From positions 12,900,122 to 12,964,121 of the forward strand of contig LR990044.1 in the NCBI GenBank assembly GCA_905147135.1: 64,000 bases of DNA, given 5' to 3'. The stretch is from Blastobasis lacticolella (taxonomy: Eukaryota > Arthropoda > Insecta > Lepidoptera > Blastobasidae). Below, in pieces: positions 20,805-32,345 of this stretch; the first letter of the stretch is position 1; every line of letters starts with the position of its first letter. The notes beneath the pieces are model-generated. The model ran no database searches, was not told the origin of the DNA, and worked only from the letters and a program-made list of their open reading frames with translations. Made by a program: the position numbers and the translations under genes.

Positions 20805-22887
20805 CGTACTTATCTATTTAATCGTGTGTTGGTAGAAGATATTGCATATCGATATCGACAGCAAACATCGCATTATCGAGTGAAGTCCACGCGGCCGCAC
20901 CTTCCCTACTTCCTCGAATAAGCGGCATTGATTGATTTGGAAAAGTTTAATTACTTTTGCCCGATACGAAGTCAAGCCGTGTGAAATCCGAAGTATCGAC
21001 AGATTACAATCCGCTCAAATGTTTGCAATTGCCAAAGTTTGGGTTTCAGTGAACTCTTTGATTGTTTGATTGAATTAGAATTAATTGATCGCTTCAATGA
21101 AAGTTTTGTTCACGGTTCACGAGCAACAATAAATAATAACTTTATTACCAGAAAAGATATTACAATTATAAAATATGGTTGAATAATAATTCACTTTATT
21201 CTATACTTTATAGTTCTGTTTCTTGGGAATCAGTGACAAGTCCGTAGGTAAGGATATTAGGCAACCATTATTTTAGTACAGTTTAAAGGTCAAATGCGTG
21301 ACTCTTAAAATACTAAAAGATATTATTACTAAAACTAAAGCGGATGCATATATTTACAATTATATTAATAGCATAATTAAGCGTGAAAGTATGTGTGTGT
21401 AAGTGTGTCAAATGTGTGCGTGTGTAGAGAAAAACTGAGTAGAAATAGAACCATTTATCTAAGGATAACGAATTGATTGACGAAATAGTATTAAATCTCT
21501 ATAGAAATATATTACAAGGTACCAGTTATTTTACTGTAAATGTAAAGTTTCACCAGCAGCCCACGCTGAACGGAGTTCAACTAATTCATCATCATTTGCG
21601 GGGATTGCTTAGCATCACTTAGGCTAAACGGATGAAAGTTCCAAGTTACCTACCCTGTACAGGAAATTCGATATTTGGTAATTTGATCCGTAGATTGAAT
21701 GCCAAGCATTTTCATAAACTGTCAGGGTTATCGACCTTACGATTGACGCGTGCCAAATCTGTTTGAATTCGTCTTACGGATAAATGCGCTCTAGCTTTTG
21801 GTGGGAAACTTTAGATGCTATTGGTAACCAAGTCTGAAGAACGGCATTTCAATATTGTTGTTTAAGTTTCGGGGAGGATATTTTCCGAGTCCGTGGTTCG
21901 AAAACACGGATGTCTAATCTTACTCATTTAATTTTATTTTGTAAATAATATTCTTGCTCGTATGGCGTCTGATAGAGTTCAAGGTACAAGAGAGACAGAG
22001 GAGAGGGTAGAGGTTAAGGAACCAACAAATTCTTTAAACTTAGATTGGGCGGAGCGTCGGGGTCCAACTTGAAAGCAATAGGTAGCGAGTGCGGTCCCCA
22101 GTGCCGCTACGTATCAATGCTTTTTCTAGGGATATTAGTAGAACACTAACTGCGGTGAGTACGTGTGATGTGACACGGCGCGACTTCGTTCGCGTACATC
22201 TACTTTACCCCTACCTACCGCTTTTTATTCCTTATAAACCTTTCCTCTTGAATCACTCTATCTATTGTTGATAACGTATCTAAGCGTACATAGATACATA
22301 GGGACAGACGGCGGGAAACGACTTTGTTTTATACTATCGAATTGACGTGGAATAAAAATACGTAAATTTAGTTATATTTTTTTATCAGAGTGAACAATGT
22401 TATACCGAGTATGACTACGCCGGACGCATATACTATTAGAGGCCCCATGGTCACCGCGTCGAAGGAACAGCCATTATCGCATTTGCTCCTGAAAAATATT
22501 TAAAACTGTTCAAACACTCATTCAAAATTACGTATCACAGAGTGGATAGGTTGACGAAACTGATTAACGAGTAGCCCATCAACCATGACGTATTCAGAGC
22601 ATTTCTTCAGATCTAAACCCAACAGCTTTCATAAAACACGTTTGGTGACTGCCACGGCCAGGCTCTACCACCGGTACAGTACTACAGCTCGTTTGTACCA
22701 TCTAGGGATCATTTCTGGTGTAACAAGCGTGAAACCAAAGGAAGCAAAAGAAACCGACCCTGATTCCAAGATCGCTTTGCTTTCATAATTAATTGAAAAC
22801 TGAAATCCGATTTTTCGTACAATAAAGCAAGTACAGTATTCACAATTAATATGATCACCACGATTAATATGATTACCATGATTTAAC
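20805..22887. other. No recognisable gene
   Basis: Contains short GT-rich runs near 21395-21425 and several ORFs of 60-67 codons (22089-22271, 22585-22788) without motifs. I see no splice-linked coding pattern. Confidence 0.35.
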
Positions 22888-22975
22888 TATTGTCAGATTT
22901 TCCTGGTAGCAGGATCACGAATGTCAGATGGCAGTCGCTCCACTGTAACTCCCTGATCTGCCAAATCCAAGACGA
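22888..22975 (+). mobile_element. SINE-A fragment
   Basis: Matches the SINE-A body from tcctggtagcaggatcacg through cagatggcagtcgctccac to ctgccaaatcc. Both ends are lost. Confidence 0.75.
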
Positions 22976-23169
22976 TGATTTGTATTGCATTGGCCTTTGT
23001 TTACATCCATTTTTTTCTATTTCCAAAACGATAGCCATAATTTATGTTGGCGGTGATTTTTATAACTGTGGATAGCCAAGACGACTAGCATGATAAGAAT
23101 TGGGAGAGGTTTACGTTCGATTTTGGAAAGGATATAGCTGAGCTTGTCGTTGATGATGATGATAATTTT

Positions 23170-23290
23170 AATAGAGGGAGGCAATCGAGCAAGACCTGAT
23201 GGTAAGTCATCACCGTCGCCCGCAAGACTCGCAAGAAAAGTGTCAGCGTGCTTCTTGAAGGGTCATCCTGAGTGAACATGCATTTTTCCC
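23170..23290 (-). repeat. LINE-tail repeat
   Basis: The word gaggcaatcgagcaagacctgatggtaagt is split across this block; it is the dispersed 'gagca…cctgatggtaag' LINE 3'-end motif. The 104-residue minus ORF covering it is not a real gene. Confidence 0.5.
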
Positions 23291-23780
23291 ATCGCGAGGC
23301 TGAGTCGCTCAATCCGATACGTCTAAACTTAATTTCAATAGAAAGAGTCAAAAATAGAGCACGATCACGATCAGTGTAATCAACAGAAATCCATATCAAT
23401 TAATTTATAAAATACTAACTGCATCTCTATTATTTACCTGACAAGAACTACTCCGAACAATATACTGAAAACTGCAAATACTGTCACAATAGCCAATTTG
23501 ATTGTGAACTCCAATATGCCTCGTATAACACCCTTCACTATTTTCCATGTGACCTCGCCGAGAGCTAGAAGAATGTGAAACAGTTTGTCCATTGGTGTGA
23601 TGAATCTTCATGACTGGTCTCCTAAAACACGAAAATATAGTTGTTTACTACGTGGGCCAGTCTTTACGTTCAGTGGTTTTATGTAGTTCAATCAATCGGC
23701 AAAATTTATCAGGAGACGCGTCATCTTTTATTTTTATATACCTAGGCAAGTAGAAGTCAGATGTATGATTTTTAGAAATT

Positions 23781-23834
23781 CATCATCATCTTGGCGTTGA
23801 ATGTCGAGAGCGAGAGCCCGGGGTCCGTCTATAA
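23781..23834 (-). mobile_element. SINE-A 3' end fragment
   Basis: catcatcttggcgttgaatg followed by gagagcccggggtccg is the reverse complement of the SINE-A terminus. Confidence 0.7.
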
Positions 23835-24212
23835 TATTGATGACTTTTAGAAATGAATTATATGATATTCACATGAGGAGACAGTTTCAAGACCTTTTAG
23901 ACTCTTTCAAGACAGTTTTGCCATAATCAAATCAAGTGCTGTAGGTACTCTATAATCAGCTGAGGTCAGAGAAATATAAACTTTTTAATGTAGATTTCTG
24001 TTACTGAGGTCATTATAAAGATAACAGATTATTTTTAGTAATAGATACGATACTAGTGTTCTGTGCTAATGACTGTATCGGGTTTTGTTTTCACTTTATG
24101 AACGCCAGAGAGTAAGAATGTACGGTATATTCACTATTATTATTATTATTTACAAACCAAACGAGAACCTGTACATATTCGAGGACTATCAGTTACCGCG
24201 GATCCATATTTT

Positions 24213-24252
24213 GGCCCCAAGAAGTTAATAATACAATTAACTTCTTGGGGCC
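24213..24252. repeat. Perfect 17-bp hairpin
   Basis: ggccccaagaagttaat faces its exact complement across a 6-base loop. No direct flanking repeat is evident. Confidence 0.85.
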
Positions 24253-24611
24253 CTCGTAGTATTTAGGGCAACGTAATGCACCTCCTGGATGTAGTCAGGT
24301 CAGTAAAACAGTTCAATTTCTTCCTTCGGATATGAGTCATCCATGAGATGTCCTTTGGTTGTCCTATGTTATGGCGTCTGTCATTTTGAAATGTTACATT
24401 TTTAGGCAACACATGTCACAAAGGAAAATTATCATTGTCTATGTTACTTAGAGGCGATAAGGAGGTACTATTGTGAGTACTGTATCATCAAAAACCATCC
24501 ACCCTGCTGAACCACCCCCAGTTTTTTAGTTTCTGAGTTCCATTTGAATGAGTTACCTCCGGGGTAATTCAACAAATTCATTGTCAATAAGCAGGTATTT
24601 GTTTATATTTA

Positions 24612-24690
24612 TATCAGCTTGAATGATCCCACTGCTGGGCAAAGGCATCCCCCTTGGCATTCGACAGGCAACCGCCTGGGAATCGTGAAG
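24612..24690 (-). repeat. LINE-derived remnant
   Basis: cccactgctgggcaaaggc followed by atcccccttggcattcgac matches the widespread insect RTE-type motif 'cactgctgg(g/a)ca.aggc.tccc'. Recognised from general knowledge of lepidopteran repeats. Confidence 0.5.
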
Positions 24691-25661
24691 TATGGAAGAG
24701 GTCCTACCAATTAAGAACAAATAATTGAAGAGACAGAAACGGCAAAAAAGAGATTTTTCAATTTCTGTACAATTTAAAGATGACAGGATTCCTATCAAAG
24801 CGCAATTCTTAATAATCAAACAGGTTTACCTATAATATTGGTAGTTACACCTAGGACATGAAGCGACAGACGGGATTTATTTATATGCACCACAGGTATC
24901 GGACCCAAATTCTTCTTACCCAAAGACTTTGCCATATTACTCTGTGTTCTTACCTCTAATATTGCACAAATTCCATCACCATAACGATTTCATTATCACT
25001 GAAGATCCATTAATAAAACATTTCGGCTAAGTTAAAAAATATTGAAGTTAACAGTAAATTTTAATGTAATATTGTAATTTTAATGTAATAATGTAATATT
25101 GTAACTACGTAATATTGTGATTGAGTTATGATTTTAAAATCAATTTTACTAATACAAATCAAGTTTATCGTTTATACTATTATGTGAACACAACCACACA
25201 GGCCAGAATATCGGCACTTAACGAGTTTTTGTCGGTTGTTTCCCATATGTAGCTACAGCAATTTATCTAATCTTGTTAGCCAAGGTCTCACACAAAACAC
25301 ATAATTGATTTTTATTCAAAATCGATAACTGCCTGGCCTGGATAAGGCCATAATAATAATTAGCCTATAGTTTATGTGAATTTTAAGTCGTTATTTAGTT
25401 TTAGAGATAAGTACGTAGGTACTTCCAATAAGTAGGAAGGTTACCATAACCACAACATAGATTTCAAAACTCCGATTTCAGATTTCAATTCAATAAAGGT
25501 AGGCCTGCTGGAGGAGATTTCTGTTCCTGTTATGTCGTTTTATACTTCTGTAACATAACGTGTATGTTTTATCTTGTGTACAATAAACTGTTAAATAAAA
25601 TAATAAAATAAAGGCAGGTATTTTACTCTCTTTACATACTAATTTATTTATTTATTAACAC

Positions 25662-25820
25662 TTTCTCAGAAGAATATTTGTTAGGTAATAGTCTTATGTC
25701 AGAGGGAAGATCGTTCCAGAGCCTTATGGTCTTAACTGGAAAAGAGTTAGAAGTAAAGCCGGTGCGGTGAAGGGGCAGATTCAATAGTTTGTTGTGTGTA
25801 GAGCGCAGATTGAGCTATAT
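25662..25820 (-). pseudogene. LINE reverse-transcriptase C-terminal relic
   Basis: Minus strand, one frame: RSTHNKLLNLPLHRTGFTSN, then SFPVKTIRLWNDLPSDIRLL, then PNKYSSEKVLINK-stop. The core SF.VK.IRLWN.LP..IR is the usual end of CR1/Jockey/Daphne-type ORF2 proteins. The open stretch is about 50 codons, and everything upstream is missing. Tracts of attta near 25645 and 25820 bound it. Confidence 0.7.
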
Positions 25821-26210
25821 ATTTATTTATTTATTTTACCTAACATTTTATTGCACACAGTGAAATACATAGAGAAACATCATACATGTAGACGACACAA
25901 CAGGCACTACTTATTTCTAACATAATTTCTTCCAGCAGGCCTACAGAAGAGAGATCAGATAAGTAAAGCAGATCGACGTGCGCGATATAGAATACATACT
26001 AAAATACTTAAACATACCTAATTTACTTTCATTTCCTCTATTATATTATCCATATTAAGTCCATGGCCCGAATGTTTACAATACCTATGGTTTCAAAAAG
26101 TGTACCTAAACGAGTTTTATTTCGTCGATTTAATTTAATATTGGATCAAAAAAATAATCCAAAATACGAAGTGCGATTTCAAAATCGTGATTAATATAAT
26201 ATTTGTATAC
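25821..26210. other. LINE 3'-end-like and AT-rich DNA
   Basis: ttttacctaacattttattgc at the left resembles the start of a LINE poly(A) end in reverse. Nothing else was recognised. Confidence 0.3.
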
Positions 26211-26226
26211 TCGTACTTACTCCGAT

Positions 26227-26559
26227 GGGAGCGTCGGTGGCCGAGCGGTTAGAGTATCCAACTCGTAAGCCAGAGGTCCCGGGTTCGAATCCCGCTCCGG
26301 CCATGTACCAATGAATGTTTTCTGAGTTATGTACATTAGTTGAATACTAACCGATGCTCTTACGGTGAGAGTAAACATCGTGATGAAACCTGCACATTCA
26401 GGCGACTGGATGTGTAATCATGATCCAATCTGGTCAGGTTCCCCTGGTAGCAGGGTAATTATCTGACCTGCCAAATCCTGGATCATGATCAAGGCGGACC
26501 CCGAGCCCTCGTGCGCGAGAGCACAACCGGGACATTAACGCCAAGATGATTATTTTTAT
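26227..26559 (+). mobile_element. SINE-A, full length with a 10-bp target duplication
   Basis: Best copy of the family. The head gggagcgtcggtggccgagc contains an A box (tggccgagcgg, about 26238-26248) and a B box (ggttcgaatcc, 26282-26292), so it derives from a tRNA and is expected to use RNA polymerase III. The body runs from gccatgtaccaatga through gttgaatactaaccgatgc to gacattaacgccaagatgat. Flanked by ttactccgat at 26217-26226 and 26560-26569. It encodes nothing and needs a LINE in trans. Confidence 0.95.
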
Positions 26560-26569
26560 TTACTCCGAT

Positions 26570-27969
26570 TATAATAATTTAACGTACGACGTACGTCTTA
26601 TCTATTTGTAACACTACACGCCTAAATAGTGAACTGCTTTTTACAGAAAAAAAAATCCATTAATATCCAATGTACCTACTGTATGTTATCTATTAACAGA
26701 CTAGAAATATCCACTGAGATGGCACACAAACTTAATGGATAATCTTTAAAGGGCACGAATGAGTGTCCTTTTAAGAGGCTTATCCACCATTAGCCCTTCT
26801 TTGAAAATGGATGCTCTCTTAATGGTTTTTCCTAGCATCCAATAAAAGAAGCAGAGTTGGAAATATTTGGTTGAAAAGGACAGTCTAATATAAATAACTC
26901 CGCTAAATATAGATTCAATGAGCGCTACTGAAATACTTTTGTGTACCAATTGCAAGCCTAATGCTTGCTAATGAAAAAATGATTGATTAATGAATGGAAT
27001 TAAGATTGCTAGTAGATAGCCTTAGCCCGCAACTGAATTCGCTTACATAGAAAAGGGATTAAAGTTAGACATAATCTTTCTCCGCCTTTAAGTATATTAA
27101 AATCAGGTAAAAGGATGCCTCTGCGTTTCAACAAAACATATAAGACTATCATACTCATCATCATCATCATCATCTCAGATGATGATACTAATTGACATAG
27201 TCCGCACGCCTTTCACATCATTCGGCTTTATGCCCCTTGCATCCACCGGCTCTTCACGAACTTTTAAAGTCATATTGTGTTACAATATCTACTTATTTGT
27301 TTCTTAAGAAATAGTATCAACAATGATTACTGTAATTTCTCCTTCCTTCGCCTATTATGGCGCGAGCAAATTGCAAAAGTTGAATCAAGTGGGAGATATT
27401 AGGCTCGCCCCCGATCACTGATCCAGGCCCCATGAGGGCACCGCCTACACCGAACACTGGAAATAACCTCTTTATTCCGTTCTTAATCGTATGGAAATCA
27501 AGATAATGGAAATAGAAGCTGCTTTACATAACTGCGAATGGACACTCCTGTTCGGATTCCAAAGAAAGAAACAAGAAATTCTGCAGGGGAAAATGGCCTA
27601 TTTTATTTTCATTGTCAGGAGCTACTACTCGTGTGCTATTTGCATAATAATAAGCATAGATGGAATGAGCGATAGCAAATAGAAAGTTGTAGATCAGATG
27701 GGCCATACTCGTTTGTTGCTAAGATGGCAAAATTCAGGATGTTTCCTTTAGTATTTCGTTATACTGGCCGAACGAATGTCCCTCGTTCTTAGATGTCGGA
27801 AAGCCTAATCAGACTTGTGTCGGATATTGAACATTCCTTGGAGCAAGTTGCTCAGTGACTGACTACCAGCAGACTACCTGGTCGAGTTCAACCCTTCGTA
27901 GATAGTCTGTGCATTTTCGTAAAAAAGAATCCTATTGACATAATGCCACAGTTCCAAGGAACACCCATG
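26570..27969. other. No recognisable gene
   Basis: Contains (CAT)n near 27150 and, at 27200-27265, the words catcattcggctttatgcc and gcatccaccggctcttcacg, a short relic of a lepidopteran LINE-associated repeat. A 63-codon ORF at 27491-27682 has no known motif. Confidence 0.35.
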
Positions 27970-28511
27970 TCCTGGAAGGTAAGGCCAAACTAGCAAATCT
28001 TGGAATGGTTAACCGGTCCAAGAGATACTTCACCTCAGAGCAGCGCCTTTTGTTATAATAGGCACAGGTGAGGACTCATATGGAGTATTGTCATCTGGAC
28101 TCCGTACAGAGACGTGTTGTACGAATTGTCGACGATCCCATACTAACAAGTCGGTTAGTACCACTGGCCGAAAGAACTTTGGCTACCTGTGTGTGTTCTA
28201 CATTCTGTACATGCGGTACTGAATGTTCTGAGGAACTTTATGATCTGGTGCCCACATCACAGTTCCGCCATCGCACCACCCGCCGCGGGCTGGGAAAGAA
28301 CATTTCTCGCTTACGGATGTGGAATGAGCTCCTAGCCGCAGTGTTTCCTTTGGACTATGACATGGGATCGTCCAAGAGGTATATTAGAGATCTTTTCAAA
28401 GGCGGGCAACTTAGTAGCGCCCTTGTGTTGTTGATGTCCATAGGCAGCGGTGATCACTTTCCATCAAGTGGCCCGTTTGCCTGTTTGTCTGTGTATAACA
28501 AAAAAAAATAG
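27970..28511 (+). pseudogene. CR1/Jockey-like LINE ORF2 C-terminal relic with 3' tail
   Basis: In frame with codon 27981 the sequence reads AKLANLGMVNRSKRYFTSEQ, then two stops (28055-28060), then AQVRTHMEYC, LDSVQRRVVRIVDD, ECSEELYDLVP, RHRTTRRG and LWNEL-like MWNELLAAVFPLDYDMGS. These are the successive motifs after the RT domain in a common lepidopteran LINE. The usual block between MEYC and LDSVQRR is deleted, and no EN or catalytic RT motif is present. The end (gtgttgttgatgtccatagg … ggcccgtttgcctgttt) is the 3' tail also found alone at 49783 and 51524. The copy is inactive. Confidence 0.8.
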
Positions 28512-29244
28512 CAATAGATGAACGCAATTCTTTAAAACGTCCCATTTTCAAATATTGTCTGCGTCAATGGCTCCAGGAAACGCAAGATTTTCCCATTAAT
28601 GATAATTTACATATTAGAATGAATGGTGACATTCCTTTTTAGTGCAGATATCTTCAATATTGGCTGGGCTCCAAAGAATTAAGCGGCCGATTTGCACAAA
28701 TTTACCAAGTTTCCGATATGCTCGTTTTACAGGAATTTTGAAATTGCATATAATTTCTACCCATATCACGTAAGATCGTTAACATACAGTTAAGTATTAC
28801 GGTGCCATAGCAGAAAATGTACCTGCTCTAAAAACCTATAAGTAATAGGTGTGTGGTACCCTACCTGTGTGGTATTCCTTCACGTCACAATTCCTACTCA
28901 GTTTGGCCAAAGACGTACCACAGAAGTATAATACGTCCTCATTTTGTCCATTTATCAGCCATTCAAATGTGATAATAGTGTGGTCTCCCCTCACTACGCG
29001 TTAGTACATTTTATAAGTTTGGAAAGTAATATAAGTTGAGCCATTCAACAGCATTCAATAAAGAGAGATTGTTCAGTCAGATTGCATATCATTTCGCCAC
29101 ACATCGCAGGGGCAAGCTTGACGCCTTACTTCTATTATGAATATGTTAGCTGTACCTGTAAGGCGCTGTCCTAAGTGCCAACGGTTGTACGACCATGTTC
29201 GTACGACGGGCGGTTTAGAGTATATAGTAATATCCTTCTTTTTC
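28512..29244. other. No recognisable gene
   Basis: AT-rich. 29163-29215 shares gcgctgtcctaagtgccaacgg with the inverted repeat at 988-1058. Confidence 0.35.
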
Positions 29245-29338
29245 ATATGTAGGTAGGTCTATTTTATTGCCTAGGGAGGCAAACGTCGAATGGTCCACCT
29301 GATGGAAAGCACGGAGCACCATCGTATTAGACATCTGC
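29245..29338 (-). repeat. LINE 3'-tail fragment
   Basis: agggaggcaaacgtcg, then gtccacctgatggaaagcac, is the reverse complement of the 'ccatcaggtgg…ttgcct' tail of the 27970 LINE family. SINE-A inserted just to its right. Confidence 0.55.
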
Positions 29339-29350
29339 AACCTAAGGAGA

Positions 29351-29675
29351 GAGGAGCGTCGGTGCCCGAGCGGTTACAGTATCCGACTCCTTAGCCAGAG
29401 GTCCCGGGTTCAAATCCCGCTCCGGCCATGTACCAATGACTATTTTCTGAGTTATGTACATTCGTTGAATACTAACCGATGCTCTTACGGTGAGGGAAAA
29501 CATCGAGATAAAACCTGCACATTCAGGCGACTGAATGTGTAACCATGATCCAATCTGGTCAGGTTCCCCTGGTAGCAGGGTCACGGAGTTCAGACGGCAG
29601 TCGCTCCACTGTAATTACCTGACCTGCCAAACCCTGGATTACAACCGGGACATTAACGACAAGATGATGATGATG
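29351..29675 (+). mobile_element. SINE-A with an internal deletion
   Basis: Head gaggagcgtcggtgcccgag, B box ggttcaaatcc, and the body up to aaaccctggatt, which joins straight to acaaccgggacattaacg, so the tcaaggcggacc…gcgcgagagc block is missing. The tail is (GAT)n. Flanks aacctaaggaga (29339-29350) and aacctgagaaga (29676-29687) are a diverged 12-bp target duplication. The flanking DNA on the right continues another unidentified repeat. Confidence 0.88.
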
Positions 29676-29687
29676 AACCTGAGAAGA

Positions 29688-30135
29688 TCGGATGCAGTAC
29701 CGGACCTTTAAGGTACCTGTAGATATGCATTTTGAAGAACCCCATGTTATAGTGCAAAGGAAAAACTTAGGGAGGGAGCTTATTTCATATCTTGCACGTG
29801 CCCGGGAAAATGGCTCACAATACCGGTGCGTAGGTAGAGAATACATTCATTATAGTTGAATAACAAATTTATATTTCCGAATTTGGTGCTCGTAAAGCAA
29901 TTCGCCATTTCTCTTCCTCAACAAAATGAAACAAGGCCGGATTTCTACCGGATTTCTCATACGCTCTGTAGCAAATTGTACTACAGTTGGATAGAGGAAC
30001 CATAAATATTTATTTACAAGAATATTGTGAAAAACTAAAAGGGTTACGGCGCGATAATAAAAGGTGCTTTTATATGTGATTTGTTTGTTTTACACAATGT
30101 TTTAGTTTTGGTTAGATATTTACGTTCATCACGAT
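29688..30135. other. No recognisable gene
   Basis: A 95-codon minus ORF at 29559-29846 mostly reads through SINE-A in reverse. No independent coding evidence. Confidence 0.35.
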
Positions 30136-30331
30136 TTTGCATTGCACATTCAGGTGACTGAATCCATGAAACCGTTATCCAATCTGGTCAGGTTCCCCTG
30201 GTAGCAGGGTCACGGAGGTCAGTTGGCAGTCGCTCCACTGTAATTATCTGATCTGCCGAATCCTGGATCATGGTGAAGGCAGACTCCGGGCCCTCGTGCG
30301 CGAGAGGACATCCAGGACAGCGCCAAGATGT
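30136..30331 (+). mobile_element. SINE-A 3' fragment
   Basis: Starts at tgcacattcaggtgactgaa and runs through ggttcccctggtagcagggtc to ccgggccctcgtgcgcgaga and gcgccaagatg, followed by a T run. The head is missing. Confidence 0.85.
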
Positions 30332-30334
30332 TTT

Positions 30335-31048
30335 TTTTTATTTACGTTATTACTAACATCATCACGGGTTTGGACTGAAGCCCCAAGCCAAATCATGAGA
30401 AATAATTAGTAGTGATGTCTAAATTAGTAGTAAGACTTGAATTGCAAAGTATTTACGAATAAATACAGTGCACGGCAGAAAAAGTGGCTCAAAGGCTTAT
30501 CGCGAGTTCGTAAAAGCTATTTATCGGATTAGTACAGGAAAATTAGGTTTTGACGCGGACATTGATAATTACTAAAAGGGACCTTTTGCAATATGTACGG
30601 ACACCTGTCATGATGTCATGATGACGCTCAATAAAGTCTCAAGACCTCACTAGTGGGATAGCCGAGATATCATTTTTTTTTATTCGGTCGCATTGTTATC
30701 GTACGAGACATCTAAGACTTCAGATTCATCTACCCATTCCAGGCTCTAGACTCCAATGCATTCCTGTGTAAATAAACCAGGAAAATCTTGAATTTTCCTT
30801 GAAAAAAGCTACGAAGGGCTTAGAGCGTAGGCAGGACGTCATGATTAAATAGTAAACGACAGTTTAGAGTACTTTCTACTTTCTCCAATATGTTGATGTT
30901 AAACATTTTCAGTTCCAGGATTCCAGTGAGCTTGGAATTTACATGCAACGAACCCAAAATAAAAAATCAATCAAAAAAGTAGTTACGTTAATATTTTTTC
31001 CATTTATATGAGTGTTTGCGTTTAACGCAACAATGGCTTTAGAATCAA
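30335..31048. other. No recognisable gene
   Basis: AT-rich. A short direct repeat gtcatgatgtcatgatgac occurs near 30608. Otherwise nothing. Confidence 0.35.
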
Positions 31049-31049
31049 G

Positions 31050-31179
31050 ACCATGCAATATGGGATTCCTGGATATCCTTGATACAGGGGAAATTCAGGA
31101 CGCGCCTCCATGGCTTTTGAAATACGCTGATGATATCATAATGGTGAGCAAGCTTATTCAAGACATTGAGACCAAGTTT
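31050..31179 (+). pseudogene. RT palm fragment with YADD box (RTE-like)
   Basis: Plus frame gives DILDTGEIQDAPPWLLKYAD followed by DIIMVSKLIQDIETK. The LLKYADDI.MVS core is the catalytic YADD motif of a reverse transcriptase. The spacing and following helix resemble RTE-type endonuclease/RT proteins (family call uncertain). It is cut at 31180 by the CR1-like LINE. Beyond that insertion, at about 32350, the DNA resumes with caagttgaacacgtggaac, which would continue the frame as LNTWN before a stop. Confidence 0.6.
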
Positions 31180-32345
31180 TTTTTTTTTAAACTTTATTGC
31201 ACAAATTACAGCAATTTGCGGACTTAAAGCCATTGAGGCTTTATCTAACTGTCAACCAGCAGACCATGCAGAGAGTGATTAAGTAGGTGCTAACAGGACA
31301 ACATTGACATAAGTGAAAAAAAAAAATATAAGATTAAATTAAATTGAATACTATAAATACAATTACTATTTAAAAAAAAATACAATAAACATATACCTAT
31401 TATATATACATTCACTAGATACAAAATGTGATAATGACTACGCCAAGCTCATCACTCATTGCCTACGACCTCTTACTCAGAATAAAATCTTTCAGCAGTT
31501 TTTTAAACATCAATCGATTTTGCGCCTTTCGTACGTCCTCAGGTATGTCATTCCAATAACGAGCTGCCTGTATTGTGAATGAGTGGCTGAAGAAGTTGAT
31601 CCGATGAGGGAGAATGTCAAGACATAACGTATCGGAGGAGCGGAGATCACGGTCATGCGTCGAACACAATAGCCGGAAATTGTACCAGAGATAACCCGGC
31701 AAAAGAGGAGTGTCCAGAATTGAGAAAAGTGTAGAAAGGACACGCGATCTCCTTCTCTCCCGAACAGTCAACCAAGACAACCTCACTCGGTACTCAGAGA
31801 TGCGATCATATTTCCGAAGCCCAAAAATAAAACGAATAGAATTATTCAACAAACGTTCCAGCTTGCTGAGATAGACTTCGTTCACATCAATGTAACATAC
31901 GTCAGCGTAATCTAGAATTGGCAAAACCAGAGTCTGCATAAATAATATTTTAGTTTTCATCGGCAAAAAGAACTTGAAGCGATGCAAACTGCGCAGTGTA
32001 TATGTGACCCTTCTACTTACCTCAGCAATCTGGACGTTCCAACTCAAAGATTGGTCTAGATAAAGTCCCAAGTTTTTTACATGAGGGGCAAACGGGATAA
32101 CTATACCATTATACAACACCGGATCCAGAGCAGCCAGATCGATCCTTGCCAAGGGTCGCGAACTACCAATAATAATAGCCTGACATTTGTTCGGGTTCAC
32201 GGCAATACCAAAACTCTTAGACCACTGGTAAATTCTGTCCAAATCCCTATTAAGACCATCTATAGCATCCGTTAGCTCATTCACCCCACACTGCACGTAA
32301 AGTTGCAGGTCATCAGCGTACAGATGGTACAAGCACGAGAGACAT
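31180..32345 (-). mobile_element. 5'-truncated CR1-like LINE
   Basis: Minus strand. The 5' boundary is just before the YADD motif, and the 3' end is a poly(A) tract (T run at 31180-31191) preceded by a 3' UTR of about 270 bp. It inserted into the RTE-like fragment. The word caag occurs at both edges, but a longer target duplication is not clear. Confidence 0.8.
31463..32332 (-). pseudogene. CR1-like ORF2 C-terminal half, open frame
   Basis: 289 residues without a stop. It opens with the catalytic box LYADDLQLYV (residues 4-13), then NPNKCQAIIIGSS, the thumb-region VKNLGLYLDQSLSWN (around 85-99), LPILDYADVCY and the C-terminal AARYWNDIPEDVR. This order is standard for CR1/L2/Jockey-type LINEs. 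Endonuclease and RT motifs upstream of the YADD box are missing, so it cannot work alone. The frame has stayed open, implying fairly recent insertion. The first ATG is internal to the ancestral protein and not a real start. Confidence 0.85.

Larger units (their letters stand above)
23835..25660. other. No recognisable gene
   Basis: AT-rich with one hairpin (24213-24252) and one short LINE remnant (24612-24690). No coding signal found. Confidence 0.35.

Noticed and set aside
26227..26300. Genuine tRNA gene
   Set aside because: The tRNA-like fold has A and B boxes but runs straight into the SINE-A body, has target duplications around the whole unit and is repeated many times.
31012..31227. 71-codon plus ORF as a small gene
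   Set aside because: It contains a YADD reverse-transcriptase core and ends in another LINE's T tract; it is a fragment.
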